64,000 nucleotides of DNA from Paracyclopina nana (Eukaryota > Arthropoda > Copepoda > Cyclopoida > Cyclopettidae), in the NCBI GenBank assembly GCA_019096065.1, contig JAGUCH010000002.1, positions 7,886,501 through 7,950,500 of the forward strand. Direction: 5' to 3'. The translations under genes were made by a program, and so were the position numbers. Below the pieces are notes generated by a model. That model worked only from the letters and a program-made list of their open reading frames with translations. It ran no database searches and was not told where the DNA came from. Each line of letters opens with the position of its first letter. Positions within the stretch are counted from its first letter, which is position 1. Below, in pieces: positions 1 through 13,000 of the stretch.

Positions 1-274
1 AACTCGTGACCTTCGCATCATAGGAACCCAAAAAATGAGTGACTTCTCCAACAGAATACTTATAAAATGCACTTTCTCTGCGATGAGATTTCCTTTGGCT
101 AGTCCATGACACTCCAGATGCTGGCCTGTTCCTTTGAAATCTCGTGTAGCGTCAGTCAGGTGTGATTCCCATGCTTTACCTTTTTCCCGTGGCAATCACA
201 CAGTTGCTACTATTCAACTGGAAAAGTCATCATTCTCTACCTGGGATTTCCTCTTATCCCGACGAAAAACAGAT

Positions 275-1583
275 TTAGGATCCTTGCTTCAATTCGCTAT
301 TTTTTCGCAAATCTTTGTGATTGCTAGCAGGAACAATTAAGGCTTCATTTGCGTTCCAAGTTGCGTCATAGATCCTCGTGCAATCTTTTGTTTCGGCCAG
401 CAAAGATTCAGCGAACACAAAGTAATTTGTTGGCTGCATTGGAAGCGTAACCAGCGTAAAAAAGGAATGATTGAAGACCTCTGAAGGGGAAACGTTCGCA
501 TAGCGAGTCGAGTTTTCAATGCACGCATTTTGTCGCTCCTCAGAATCGATCACTTCTGAGCTACAGAAATTCCCTCAACTTCTAAAGTAGTTGAATGCAG
601 CTGGCGTTCAATTAAAGGGTCTTTAAAATTTCCAATTTATGATCTCGATCGATTGACAGCAGCGAACTAGATTTACTATTGTAAATAATGTTGTAAAGAG
701 AGAAGTTTTCATCATGTCTTCTCCCTCTTGTGAGTTCAGTAGTTTGTCTGAATCCTTTGTGCAGTGCTCGGGTGGCAACTAGTAATTTTTTGGCGTGGGT
801 CTCTTACAAAACTTTTCGGCTCAGCTTCGTTGTCTCTGCTTTAGCATGCAACAATATTGGCTAGAGGAGCTCTTGGAAGCTGTCAGAGTGCATGCGTCCT
901 TAAATTTTAATGCCCGGAAGACTGCTTGCGTCTTCATTACAACAGAATATTTGCGGTAACGCTAGCTATGTTTTTATTAGATGCTATGTATCTTCTTAAG
1001 CAGTTGCAATGATGAACTGAACTGGCGCGGTAGCAATTGTAGGAAGTAAAAATTCTTGCATATTATCTGGTGCATGCGTCGAAGTACTTTAAGTAGAGCC
1101 TTGCTCTGTCGAGCTTCGTAAGTAATTTGTCGGTTCAAACTGGATTCCACAAATTTTTCTCGCCGGAATTCTTTGAAAATGCAGTCGTGAGAACTGCGTG
1201 GGCCGAAAGGCTTTCGATTTGACTGGTGCATTCTACAAAAAGTAAAAAGTAGCTGACTCGATCACATAGGTAATTGAATGAATATGAATGTTGCAGGAGT
1301 GAAACAAAGTGGCCTTGGCAGTAGCTGATTTGTAGTGGCCTTTTATTTGGCCAAGCAGCTGTACTTTCCTTTGCAATAATCATTGTGTGACCAAGTGCAC
1401 GAGTTTCTGGAAGCTATAGGTAGTTATTGGTTTTCTTTTCTCGGTCTATTTTAGTAGGCTGTATATACTTACCCGCACGTGTTGAATGGCTCGCTGCTTT
1501 CCTTTTGACAGATGATTATGCGAGTTCTGCATTGCCCGTGACAGCAGCAGCAGCAGGCCTTGATTTGTGAATTTCGAGGCCAT
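275..1583 (-). CDS. Unrecognised gene, partial model (minus strand, left edge)
   Basis: I do not recognise this protein. Two pieces look coding. The downstream piece, 560 to 275, follows an acceptor (TTTCTGTAG at 561-568) and reads 94 codons to a TAA, with tryptophan, cysteines and two N-glycosylation-type sites, NST and NVS, close together. The upstream piece, 1583 to 1473, starts at an ATG, encodes 37 residues beginning MASKFTNQGLLLLLSRA, and ends in phase 0 at a very strong donor (GTAAGTATA). A middle exon could begin after the pyrimidine-rich acceptor near 1233, where all three frames stay open for some distance, so I cannot choose the frame. The phases of the two end pieces do not join directly, so at least one exon is missing. 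The pieces could also be separate genes or chance frames. If real, the gene is transcribed divergently from the FAM102-type gene at 1775. Confidence 0.35.
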
Positions 1584-1774
1584 CAGGCTTTTACTGGTGA
1601 TTTATATTCGTTAGCAAACTGACAGTTGTTGGTTTCCCTTCCAGATTGCTCAAAAATAATGACCAGGGATTCCAGCAAGCGCAGCAGCAGAAAAGCAACA
1701 AAAACTTTTCCACCGCCTCCAACCAATAAATAAGGCCCAAGGCTTGCTGCCTTACTCTGGACAACACCCTCGCC
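1584..1774. promoter_or_regulatory. Possible shared divergent promoter
   Basis: About 190 bases separate the ATG of the minus-strand candidate (1583) from the ATG of the FAM102-type gene (1775). A CCAAT pentamer followed by an A/T-rich stretch (CCAATAAATA near 1720-1729) lies about 50 bases upstream of the plus-strand ATG. The short gap suggests a bidirectional promoter, but only if the minus-strand exon is real. The transcription start sites are inferred, not seen. Confidence 0.3.
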
Positions 1775-4146
1775 ATGGCTTTCATGATGAAGAAGAAGCG
1801 CTACAAGTTCCAGGTTGACCTGTGCCTGGACGAGCTAGCGGAGGTGTCCTACAGCAAGGCCATCCTATTTGCCAAAGTGAGGCAACTTGATGGGGGAGCT
1901 TTCACCGACGTCTCCAAAAGGTATGATGAAAATTCCTTTTTGCCTAATGCAGATTCATCGCCGCGCAACATTACTTTTTTATGAGGCTCAGCAGCTTGGC
2001 TTGCTGCATGGAAGCTGTTTCCATATTCATGATCTCCTGCCCTTGAGAGAGCAAGGAAATGTGTGTCCTATAACTTCGCATACCAAGCGGTCGATAGTAC
2101 ATAGGAGGTTCAATAAAAATATAGGCATTTATATCATCTTCTTCTATTGCGTCTTTAGAATGGAAGTACAAAATCACCGGGTTGAGTATAACGCTCGCTT
2201 TCAATTCCCCTGCAAGATGAATGCCAACGCATCTTCTGGGATCCTGGAGACTTGCAAAAGCAGAATCTCGATTCGTATGGAGGAGAAGGGAGGTCGGAAC
2301 TTCCGGAAGCTGGGGTTTACAGACATCAATCTCGCAGAGTACGCTGGGGCTGGCCCTTCCACTCAACGATATATCCTGCAACCCTACGATCTCAACCATA
2401 GGCTGGACAACTCTATTCTTCAGATCACCTTGAACATCACACTCAAGGAAGGAGACACGATTTTCCAGAGGCCGCTCACGAGAATGCAACCAATCTTGCT
2501 ACCCGGCGAAGAGGACAAACGCCGCAACAGCACACTCCCCAACGCAAATAGGAACAATCTGACAATTCCTCCTGCAGGTACTTTTTTCTTTTACTGATAG
2601 CTAAATCGTGTGCGCAAGCATCATGTAGGGCGGCCAGATCAGAGACATTTTGACAGTTGTTATGCTAGTGGTGGCAGTCAATTGCCGTTGAAAAGTTGAT
2701 AGCTAACAAGTTGCTTCATTAAGTTTGGCCGTTGCGTTGCAATGCGTGAAGCCTCTAATCTGTTTGTTTTCGGCATTTTTCGCCATGTGTGCCACTTTTA
2801 TCAAACGTACATAGCTCAACGCAAAAATGTTGATGAAAACTGTAATTTCGCTTTTTCAGACCTAGTCAATCCTGCAACTATGGAGATGGGCGAGGACCCC
2901 AGCCACACCCGCAATTCATCAACAACGAGTCAGACGTCGGTCGGTTATTCCTCGCAAAATAGTCAGCCCGGACAGCATAGCAGGCAATCTAGTTCCGGAG
3001 GCGAGTCAAGCCATGGAAGGTAAACGAGCTTACACGGTTTATCTCTCTGCCTGCTACGTCTAGTTGGTTGGTGTTAATTTCCTCCTCTTCCGATTATTGC
3101 TTATCATCTGCCTTTTTAACTAGCTCAACCTTTTCCCCGTATCTTTTCCCTTCTTTGCACGGTTGGGATTTTTCTTTCTCTTAGTTGAGCCTCCCTAGAT
3201 TTAACATTTCATAGTAGTGTCTTCATCAATCAGGGGCTTTGCTGCGACTTTGAGCAATTTGTTTTGCCGAGTTTCGTCTGCTTCGAATCCAAGCTTTAAT
3301 GTGATCCTGCATCACCCTGAAGGGGGCGGGATACCATGCTTAACGCCACCGGGGGCCCGTTCGAAGCCCCGTTCAAGCTCCATGTTTCTGACCGTTCCAA
3401 TCGACTCTAGCCACCTCATGATGATGGACGAGGCGGCACTGAGCCCAAAAACGTGGACCGACCTCAACCGACTCGGCTATATTGGCAGTGTAAAAGAGAG
3501 GACGAGTCGAGTCCAGAGCTTGGCACAGCATCGGCGGAGCAGATCAGATGCTTGCATTGTGAAGGATGCGAGGTCAGACATGCATAAGCGACAATTCACT
3601 CTCACAATTGTGTTTTGTCAAACTCGTGTTTTCTCGTAAATTCTCTTCGTCATTTACTGTACCCGATAGTTTGCACGATTGTTGATCGTAGTAGTCCTCT
3701 TTTAATTAGAGCTTGCTGTGATAATTAGCGTTGTGTCGGTAGTAATCACATTGTCATGTGCAATTTGTGTGCAAATTCAATTAAGCGCTCATAGTGTCAT
3801 TTATGTCCCTATAGGAACCTGAGCCAGGGAAGCTCTGACACAGGATTTTTCGGGTCCATGGAGAAAGAGAAGCGGAGGAAGAAATTAGACGAAGGCAGGA
3901 TAGATGCAGAAATGGTCATCAACGAGCTGATGGAGGGTGTTGACCTCAAACAAGGAGTTCAGGAGGAGGCAGAGAGTAAGCTACTATTTTTAAAGCGTAA
4001 CAATCTGAGTAAGAGTCACGCAACTTTGTCCCATTCCAGCATCTGGACTTCAGTTGTTTGTCGGCCCCGATGGCAGTGTCTCGTTTGATAAGAGAGCATC
4101 ACGCAAGAACTACGAGCAAGTGGTCATTGATGGCTCACGAAGATAG
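1775..4146 (+). CDS. FAM102/EEIG1 family protein with N-terminal NT-C2 domain
   Basis: Six exons chain without a frame break into 443 aa: 1775-1920, 2159-2577, 2860-3019, 3234-3572, 3815-3975 and 4040-4146. All introns are GT-AG. The ATG begins MAFMMKKKRYKFQVDLCLDE, which matches the start of FAM102A/B (early estrogen-induced gene 1 family). The NT-C2 domain fills about residues 1-140, with the family blocks RFQFPCKM, KLGFTDINLAEYAG and LDNSILQITL. The middle is serine-rich and probably disordered (HSRQSSSGGESSHGR), and exon 4 adds a region I cannot align. The C-terminus keeps the family tail: LFVGPDGS, then YEQVVIDGSRR. NT-C2 proteins are thought to bind membrane lipids and link membranes to the actin or endocytic machinery. 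The exact role in insects is not visible here. The human proteins are about 360-385 aa, so this one is longer mainly through exon 4. Confidence 0.92.
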
Positions 4147-5001
4147 TATTATGCCCAACGATGACGCGATGCTAGCTGCGAAATTCGTTGGAATTTCTTG
4201 AAAGAAAAAAAGGAAACCGGATTCTTCCAGCAATTAATTGTAAGCCAAGTGCAGTAAACATTCTTCTTCGATGTTGTTGAAAATTTTCCAAGTCTGCAAC
4301 ATTTGTGGATGCAAAAGTCACTTCTGAAGTTGCAACAACTCCTTGCAGGGGAGTGTTAGTATCCTCCATGATCACGACTACACGTACTTCAAAGATGAGA
4401 TTTCACACCAACTGCGTTCCAGGTTCGCTTTCCCTGGTTTCTGGTCTTGTTTATTTGCTATATCACTTTACACTTACGTTGCGTATTTCTTTGAGACCTC
4501 ACAAATGCTGTGATATCATGAACCAAATCACGTGAATGAAAAACAAACTCATCATGATACAACTTAGACATAATAGCGGTGCTTTGCACATGTAAAGAGC
4601 GTGCTCTTGCGTAAGGCCCATTCACAGTGCTACTTACAATATTAAGTTCTAAACGATTATTATTATCATTTCTATGCATTGTCAGCTTCATCAAATATTT
4701 CAGTTATTGCTTTGATCAATGTTCCTCCTCACATCTCATCAAAGAAAAGAAAATCATCAGGAAATCGGACCAATTTTGCAAACCCTCCTTGAATATCAAT
4801 TTTTCAAATTCTGAGTGACCAAAAGGAAATAAGAAAAGAATCATGTTATAATTGTTCATTGTGTGCATTCTACAATTACCTACTTCTATCAATACTATAC
4901 AAAATTTAACCCCTGTCCCGGTTTGCTACCGCTTCCCTTTCGGAACAATAAAAAGTGAAATGTCTGAAAGAAGTGGTTATCCTTGAGTAGGCACAGTTGA
5001 A
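4147..5001. other. Intergenic: FAM102-type 3' flank and lysozyme upstream region
   Basis: I see no gene in these 855 bases. The sequence is A/T-rich and frames on both strands are short and broken. Near 4943-4951 an AATAAAAAG stretch lies about 55 bases before the lysozyme ATG and could act as a degenerate TATA element, with CACAGTTG near 4992 as an initiator. I see no clear kappaB-type site. Confidence 0.6.
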
Positions 5002-5633
5002 ATGACGATGCTGAATCCAGCGGTGGTGCTAGTTTTTTCCACCTTCGCCACATCCTTGATGGGAAAGCAGTTTGATAAGTGTGAACTGGCTGAAGTTCTG
5101 CGCCTGCATTTTGAGCCGGGAGAAATTGATGATTGTGAGTAGTGGTGGCAACTCATTGATCAGCTGTTTGATAACATTAACCGAATTTCAGGGCTTTGCC
5201 TGATCGAAGGCGAGTCACAGTTCAACAGCAGCGCAATAGGCACTCTCAATCTGGATGGAAGCAAAGATTTGGGTCTTTTCCAGCTGTCCGACAAGTTTTG
5301 GTGCAAATGGGAAAAGCTCTCCATCCTAGGATGCGGTGTGAAGTGTACTAGCTTCATAGATGACGACATCACCGATGACATACGTTGCGCTAAAAAGGTC
5401 TTCAAGGAGCACAAAAGGCTAAGTGGAAATGGGTTTAATGCATGGTATTAGCTTTCCACGTCTTTAGGCGCACTGACAGAATTCGTTTTTGTAGGGCTGC
5501 TTGGAAGCACAATTGCGCAGGCAAAGACCTCAGCTCTTTTTCTGGCGGCTGCAATCGACGATGGTCGATTAGTCCGGATTTTCAGCCTGGAATACGCTCT
5601 CCCTTGAACCAACAAATGGCCAGGAGCCTCTAA
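5002..5633 (+). CDS. C-type lysozyme, secreted
   Basis: Hydrolyses the beta-1,4 bond between N-acetylmuramic acid and N-acetylglucosamine in bacterial peptidoglycan, outside the cell. Three exons, 5002-5134, 5192-5444 and 5495-5633, separated by introns of 57 and 50 bases, join in frame to 174 aa. A signal peptide of about 21 residues precedes KQFDKCELA. All eight cysteines of the family are present, in KC, WLC, WC, GCGVKC, RC, NC and GGC contexts. Glu50 (CLIE) and Asp70 (DGSKDLGLFQ) fit the catalytic Glu35 and Asp52 of hen lysozyme, so the enzyme is probably active. Oddities: LFQLSDKFWC replaces the usual FQIN block, and about 26 residues, rich in Arg, Ser and Pro, extend beyond the last cysteine. 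A second in-frame ATG lies two codons downstream at 5008, and the choice does not affect the mature protein. The role may be antibacterial or digestive. Confidence 0.95.
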
Positions 5634-6242
5634 AATGCTAATACAGCGCGTGCAGACGTATCAAACAAAAACTCCTTGCCATCCGTCATGCTTAGCTAGT
5701 CAAAGAAACTTTTCTTTTTAGTTTTGGAAAAGACAAGAGCCTTTAAAGCTGAAAGCATAACAATACTATTCTTTTTTTCCGAGTGCGAGTATTGTCGCAA
5801 TCCTAGGTCATGGCTTGCATTGCAGCTCGTGTCGCCTCAAAAATTCCATGCACGTTTAAAGTCGCACAGTGGGTTAATTTGCGCGATAGCCGCGCCTTGG
5901 TGCATTTGCACTTGCATTCCACGCGAACTGAGTCAAGGGGCGAGCGAAATCGAGTTTGCAGGTATGCGTAAGGTTTTAAAGGTGGTAACGCCCACAGTGA
6001 TGCATTTCTAGCCGAACTTGTTTCATCTCCTCAACGACATGTTTATATTACACTACTCAGTCATCCTCCTCAGTTCATTGATTCACAAGTTCGTAGCCGA
6101 CGACGCAGGCAGCAAAGCACAGTGACTCCTCTTATCAGCTCGCAATGTCGTCGCCATTGCTACAGCACACCAACTTGTCATCATCATAAAGAAAAATATC
6201 CATAGTCATTGTCGCGATCGAGAATCGCAGCGCTGAAGCACC
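5634..6242. other. Intergenic: between lysozyme and PI3-kinase
   Basis: No convincing coding exon. The stretch must hold the lysozyme 3' end and the PI3-kinase 5' untranslated region. An open frame at 5724-6011 lacks codon bias and splice support. No TATA element is obvious. Confidence 0.6.
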
Positions 6243-9200
6243 ATGACAAAGGACATCAACTGCAACGAAGGAGAGAAAAACAACAGAGATACTTCCTCGC
6301 TCTATGACGGACGTAGTTGTAACAGCAGAGTGAGAAACCACAGTGGACAACTTCCCAATCACCAGCAGCAGCAGCAGCAACAGCTCAACAACCTGTCATT
6401 GCCAGACTTTGCGTATGAGGGAGGGGCCGGGGCCTACCGCGTACGGTCAGGATCCTTCAACCCAACCTGTCTTGTCACAAGTAAGTCTGCAAATATGGTA
6501 TATGTTCAGTAACTTTAGAAACTATGCGCTTGCTTTTACAGAGGGAAGCAGCAGCGACCTTCTGAGTCACCCCGAAAAATGTGCGTTGAGCAGAGAAAGG
6601 TCGTACTCCGATGTCAAGGACATCCTTCACGGACATTTGACTGTACCTGCAAGGTCACGAAGGCCATCGGTAATCTTAGGAAGCGATGAGAGCATCACGT
6701 CTGATGATTTGGAAAATGTCCAGTGCTTCCTGCCCACAGGCATGCTACTCGACGTCTCCGTCCACCCCGATGACGAGCTGTTCCAAATCAAGCACTACGT
6801 CCTCAGCGTTGCCACTGCTGACGGTAAGAAACTAGAACTCTCGTGATAATAAGCAGAAGAACGTGAGTTCACCTCCATTTTTTCCTTTTGCTACGCAGAA
6901 ACCTTCCCTCTTCGAGGCTGCCTCAATCCGGACCCTAATTGTTATCATATATCCTACGTATCCCAAAATGGAATTCGAGTGGAAGTCATTGATGACAGCA
7001 AGACCTTGAGAGAGCTCAATCCCTTCCTGAGCATTCTCAAGTTCAATTTAAGGTCGAAAGACCGAGCTCAGCATTTGCTAAAGAGGCACGTCGGTCAACT
7101 GATTGGCATCGATTTGAGGCGATTCGATAAGATGATGAACTGCGAGGTCAATGATTTCCGATGGAGAATGAAAATTTTCGCCAACAAATTGGCCCAAGAA
7201 AGGAGAGCAAGACTGTGAGTGAATGCGATTTAATATTTACGCTTAATGCGATAACGTAATGAATTCAAATGTAGGAAAGCATCCTGGAGGGAGAAAATCA
7301 TGTACCAATACCCGCCGAGGCTTGTGATGAACCCGATTACGAAAACCAAGGGAGAAGTCATCAAAGTCGATCTCAGGTGGGAGGAAAACGTGGAGACTGA
7401 AATTCCTGGTGACATCACCGCTGAAGAGCTTGTTGAAAAGTTGGGTCACAAGTTCAACTACAAAGAGGACTACTGCCAAAAATGCTGCATCAAAACAATA
7501 GGAGAAGCGAGCTTCCTCCTCGGTAACCACAAATTGTCAGATTATGCTTTTATTCAAGAAAACGATGTGCCCCTGTTGGTTGTTTTATCCTTGGACTCCA
7601 TTGAGGTGGAAACGGCCCACGAGGCCATCTATATAAGCCTGGATAAGGAGGCGAGATCACTAAGAGATGGCACCCCTTCCTCGTCACCCCAAGTTCCTTC
7701 CTCACCCTCGGCACCAGCATCGCCGAGAAGCCTCCCAAGAAAGTCTTCCCTCACGTCAATGAGCCTCACCAATCTGTCCTCGCCCTTCCAATTCAATATA
7801 GCCTATTCAAACACGGTGGAGAAGACGTTCAAAATTCGCATAGAAGCACTTAATTTAGGGTCGGAAATTGTGAATGGGACCGCACACAAACTGGGCCTTC
7901 AAGTTGGCCTATTCCACGGGGGACGTCCCCTGTGTTGCCTTCAGACAATTTTTTTGAGAGTCCCACAAGATAGAAGCGCTTTACTGGAAGTTAACCAAGA
8001 CATCGAATTCGATATTTATTTGGCCAATGTACCCAGAATGGCCAAACTGTGCTTCGGCCTTTTCGAGAGGAGAAAGGCCAACCAGTACCCAGTTTTGTGG
8101 GTCAACACCAATGTCTTTGACTACACGGCCAAGCTGCGAAAAAGGGACACACTTCACATGTGGGAGTTTTTCCTGGGAGTTACCATGCCCACCCACGAAA
8201 TGCTCAGCCCATTGAGGTCGAGTTTCAGCAACCCCAACACTAAAGACTCGACGAGTATAGTTCTATGCATTCACGATGATGACAACGTGAAGATTCAGTA
8301 TCCCACTTTCAAATCCACCCCGGTCGCTGGAAGCCTCAAATCGATGTCGCCCATTCCGGAGAACAGCAGCAGTAATGGAACCCAAAATTGGTCCAGGATT
8401 CAAAAGCTATATGGTCAGGAACTAGTTAACATAATGAAGCATGACCCACTCTACGAGCTCACTGTTCAGGAAAAGGACCTCGTATGGAAAATGCGCGAGT
8501 ACTGCCTGCACAACATGCCAAGATTGTTACCCCGCGTCATTGACTGCGTCACCTACAACGATCGTTTCCAGGTTGAAGAACTCCATTACCTATTGGAACG
8601 GTGGCCACTGCTCTCACCGGAGGATGCTCTCCTCCTCCTTGACTATGCCTATCCGGATGAGCAGGTGCGGTCGTTTGCGGTCAAGTGCTTGCGCGAAGCC
8701 TCGGACGATAAGGTCAAATGCTATCTGATCCAGCTGGGCCAGGCGCTCAAACATGAAAGCTACTTCCAGTGTGACCTCGTGTATTTCCTTCTGGAACGAG
8801 CCCTGCACAACCAACATATAGGCCACTTCCTCTTCTGGGAGCTTAAAGCAGAAATGAATAGCCCCACCGTAGGCCTTTTGTATGGCCTCATCCTTGAAGC
8901 CTACCTAGTGGCCGCTCCTGAGCACCTCAAAATGTTGGAGCACCAGCTGACCTTTCTCGAGAAATGCCGCTCTACCCACGTGAACGTGCAAAAAATGGAG
9001 ATTTCGTCCGGACGCAATTACGAAAAGGCCAAGAACCGATTTGTGGCGAGCACACGGTCTCAATTTTGCATGTCCCAAAGCCACCAGAGGAATTTCATCA
9101 ATCCACTGAATCCGAGTCTCAAGTGTAAGAGATTGGTGCTGGACAGATGCCGCCTGATGAACTCCAAAATGCGACCCCAAATGCTGTCTTTCGAGAACTC

Positions 9201-10074
9201 TGATGTAAACCTCTACTCGAAGCTGGAGGACATTGCCATCATGTTCAAGAAGGGCGATGACCTAAGGCAGGACAGGCTGACCCTGCAACTGCTTACGGTC
9301 ATGGACCGCATCTGGAAGGAGGACGAGGGCATGGACTTGAAGATGAACGTCTACAGAGCCATGTCCACCGGGGTCAACGAGGGTTTTATTGAGGTCGTTG
9401 GCAAGGCTGAGACAGTGTGTAAGATTCAGGCGCAGCATGCTGATAAGTTGTCCTTGAAGCTCAAGTCCACTGCAGCCCTTAAAAAGGGAGTCGTTTTAGC
9501 CTGGTTACGAGGCCACAATAAGAGTGTCAAGGAAATGAAAGCTGCCCAGGAGGAGTTCACCAAATCGTGTGCTGGATATTGCGTTGCTACTTATATCCTG
9601 GGCATAGCCGATCGTCATAATGACAATATCATGGTGAGGACCAACGGCCAATTGTTTCACATCGATTTCGGCCACTTCTTGGGCAATTACAAGCACAAGT
9701 TTGGCATCAAGAGGGAGCGGGTGCCGATGGTGTTGCCTGCCGAGTTCGTCGAGGTCATTACTGTACCCGACTATGGCAACGCCAACAACTTTGAGTTTTT
9801 CCGCCAGTTGTGCGAGAAGGCATTTCTCACCATCCGACGGAGAGCCAACCTGATAATCAGCCTTTTATCCATGATGATCTCTACAGGGCTGCCCGAGTTG
9901 AACTCTGAGCAAGACCTGAACATCGTGAGGACTACCCTGCACTTGGAGGCCTCTGAGGAGCAAGAAGCTCTGGAGATTTTCCGCAAGGATTTTACCGACT
10001 CTTTGAAGAACTCCTGGACCATTTCGCTCAACTGGTATCTTCACATGGTGAACCAGATGCGATCCATTAAGTGA
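6243..10074 (+). CDS. Pi3K92E: Class IA phosphatidylinositol 3-kinase catalytic subunit (p110)
   Basis: Makes PI(3,4,5)P3 from PI(4,5)P2 at the plasma membrane downstream of insulin-type receptors, working with a p85/p60-type adaptor. Exons 6243-6480, 6542-6823, 6899-7214 and 7275-10074 join in frame to 1211 aa, and most of the protein lies in the last 2.8-kb exon. Domains: a disordered N-terminal tail with a Gln run (about 1-137), adaptor-binding domain (from QCFLPTGMLLDV, about 139-240), Ras-binding (about 300-395), C2 (about 450-610), helical PIK (about 654-820) and kinase (about 830-1211). Kinase motifs: FKKGDDLRQD (phosphate-contact Lys, about 935), catalytic loop DRHNDN (about 1056), DFGH (about 1075), and activation loop KFGIKRERVP, the basic pattern of class I enzymes that accept PI(4,5)P2. 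The adaptor-binding domain makes it class IA. Fly p110 is about 1090 aa, so the N-terminal tail is long. The ATG is the first of the open frame and has a CACC context, but an upstream exon cannot be excluded. Confidence 0.95.
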
Positions 10075-13000
10075 AGAAGCTTACTTTTTCGAGCGCGAGT
10101 CTTTCACTCTACACCTACTATTATATACTTTTACAGCTTTATCCAATTCTCTTTACTACATGTATCATGCGTAAGAATATGTTTTACGTCCATAAATTTT
10201 AGAATCCTTAGATGGCAGCAGCGGCGGCCTTGTTCTTTTTTCAATAGTGAGTAAAAATAGGCCATTTGAAGTTCCTGAGTGATGATAATAATGGCATGGA
10301 ATGGCGGCCATTACCTAGGAAAACCAATTCCATGAGGGCAAGCTAGCTGGCCATTGAAGGATTTTATGTGGCAATCTCCAATGTGTTCAATGCGGTCAGC
10401 CCCTTTTTAAGCTTGATGGTCTGGCCAAGCATAAAAGTTGGTGCGGCAGCAATACCACTGAGCTAGATAGTCTGACACGGGTTAAGACATTTAGTAAATC
10501 TTCCGGACCTGCTGCCACTGCATCCTAGCCCAACATCCACGGCAATTGTGTAGATTGCCACATGAATTTTTCATAAGCTCGGGCTATATCCATTTTAGCC
10601 AACAAGTTTCAAGAGAGTCCATTTTCCGCCGCAACCCTTCAAGGGTTCACAATCACTTCTTCATCTTCTAAGGAGGAGAAGCTGTCACAACTGAGCTAGC
10701 CAAAATCAGCTTGATGAGCACCTCTTCCTTGGTTGCACTTTCTCCAGCGCGAGTTTTAATTTCAAGCCAAATGGTTCCAACTCTTGTCAGCCAACAAAGT
10801 AAAGTTCTCGCTTTCACTTTGCAGGTTTGGAAAACCATTAAAAGTTGCTCACTTTGGGGAGTAACTTGAAAGGGATAAATTTGTCAGGCGACGCGACGGA
10901 ATGTCTTGGTTTTTATTGGAGGTGTACGCACACACACACACATATGTATGTGGACATTTATCAGACGACAAGTTGTGTGACATGATTCAATACTGCTCGG
11001 TGGGGAAACGTGATCCATCAGCCGGCAGATCCTCCTCGGAGAGCAATAGACTACTTGATGATCCGCTACCGAGAAAGAAAGGGAGCCAAATAATCATTAT
11101 TCCCCACCCATTTCGCCTCCAAAGGAGAGATCCATTAAGTGTCGTACATACATACAGCCCCCCTTCTATTACAGCCATTATATCGCAGTCATGGACAGCG
11201 TTGATCTGTTCAATCATTGCATATCTTCATCACTCCTAGCATATTGGATCAGAGCAATTATTCTGATATAAAGCATGCATCCGCCACACTAGGGATCTCG
11301 AGAGCAAAAAACGCAAAAGGCTTTTCGCAGCATCAGCTGCTTGATGCACATAACTGGTAATTGTAAGCATTCTAGCTTGAATTTTCCTTTCTGTGGTGTC
11401 ACCTCTTGTGCGTGACCTCGAGATTCTTTGAATACAGGACATGGCCAAACATACTTGATTTTTGTCCTCATTGTTGATTCAAGCGATTGAAGATGCTCGC
11501 AATCTTGCTGTAAACAAACTGATAAATTACCATTTTTCTGAATATTTCTCACTATTAGCACACAAACAAACTTGGCTTTTACGAGGAAGATAAAGTGTGA
11601 GCGTAATTATCGACAACTAGCAAAGAATTCAAAACAATGGAACAATGGAGACATCATTTGTAATAATCACTATTGTTGCTTACACATCCCTTTTCCCAGG
11701 CTAAAGCCATTGTAATGGTGCAAATGTCCCATTTGTTGTTTCCAGTCCAGGCTCCATTTATCAGCACCTCTTTTCCCAAGACCACAAGATGTCGCTCGAT
11801 TTGTCCATTCTTGAGGGATTTATGCCTGGCTGGGCTTTCTACCAAACTTGGCAAAACAATCAATTTTACAGCCAGCATGACCTCAAATACTGCTCCCTTG
11901 GGAGAACACTTGCTACCACGCTGATACAAAACCACCTAAAATTGTCCAACCCCCTTCAAAAGTGTGCTGGTACATGAAGGACCATTATTAATTGTTAATC
12001 GAGGGCAATGCTTTTTCCAGGTGCCTCAAAAAATTCCGGTGACCATCATCTTGCGAGAGCAGCTCATGCGAAATGAGTAATGAAAACAGAGACAAGGTTG
12101 AAAAGTGGCATCCCGAGCGTGAAATCGGTCTTGAGAACAGGTCCGCATGTTCTCCTTTCCCCTTTCGACGATCATGTGGCATTTCGCTGTTTGATCCTCA
12201 ACAATGAAAGAATCACGAAACGGCAACAATTGTCGGCTCTCTCTCGCCTCATTAAACATTTAAAAAGCAAATGTTGTTCTGGTACAGCGAGCGACCAAGG
12301 GGGCAATTATATAAAAGGAGGATTGTTACTTTTACGAGTGGGGCGTTGATTGCTATTTCATTAACTAAACTTTGAACAAGACCGAGCGCATGCTGTGCAA
12401 AGCACAACTCAAATGTATAACGCATACGAGAAGAAATAAAATGAATATACTACAATCATAGTTGCAATGGCAGAAAATTCTCCGCGATGGGAATATTTTT
12501 ATCCAACTTTAGCAGTATCTGCAATTGAGTAATTCGGGCCAATTTACATAATGTTGTTCGCACTCAGGTCATATTTCATGGCATTTAGGGGAGTTCGTTT
12601 CAATTTGCACTCTGTTGCGACTAAAAAGTAAAAGAAATGTGCGCCGCGCACCCACACTCACTTTGCTAGGCGCAGCATCTGGGGAGATAAATCAAGCCAA
12701 TTTCTCGCAAAATGATATGCAAGCAAACTTGAGACCCGGCAAAATGGAAGCGCATGCAGAGAAAATTGGTTCGCTCTAGGGCCAAAAAATGACGGGATCT
12801 CTCCATCGAATAAATGGTGCGCAGTGGCTAGCAGCTGTCAACGCATGGAAGTGGACTGTAATTATCGTTCTCTCAAGGGATTCTTTCGCGACTACTACTG
12901 ACGTCCTTAAATACAGCATGCAGGGCAAGTCTACGACTATTGATTGTTGCCGGGAAAAGGGGCTGCCCTAGCAGCTCTGTGATATGACCTCGATTTCAAG

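Noticed and set aside
2221..2489. Frames on both strands overlapping FAM102 exon 2
   Set aside because: Shadow frames of a real exon. The family alignment fixes the plus-strand frame that begins at 2159.
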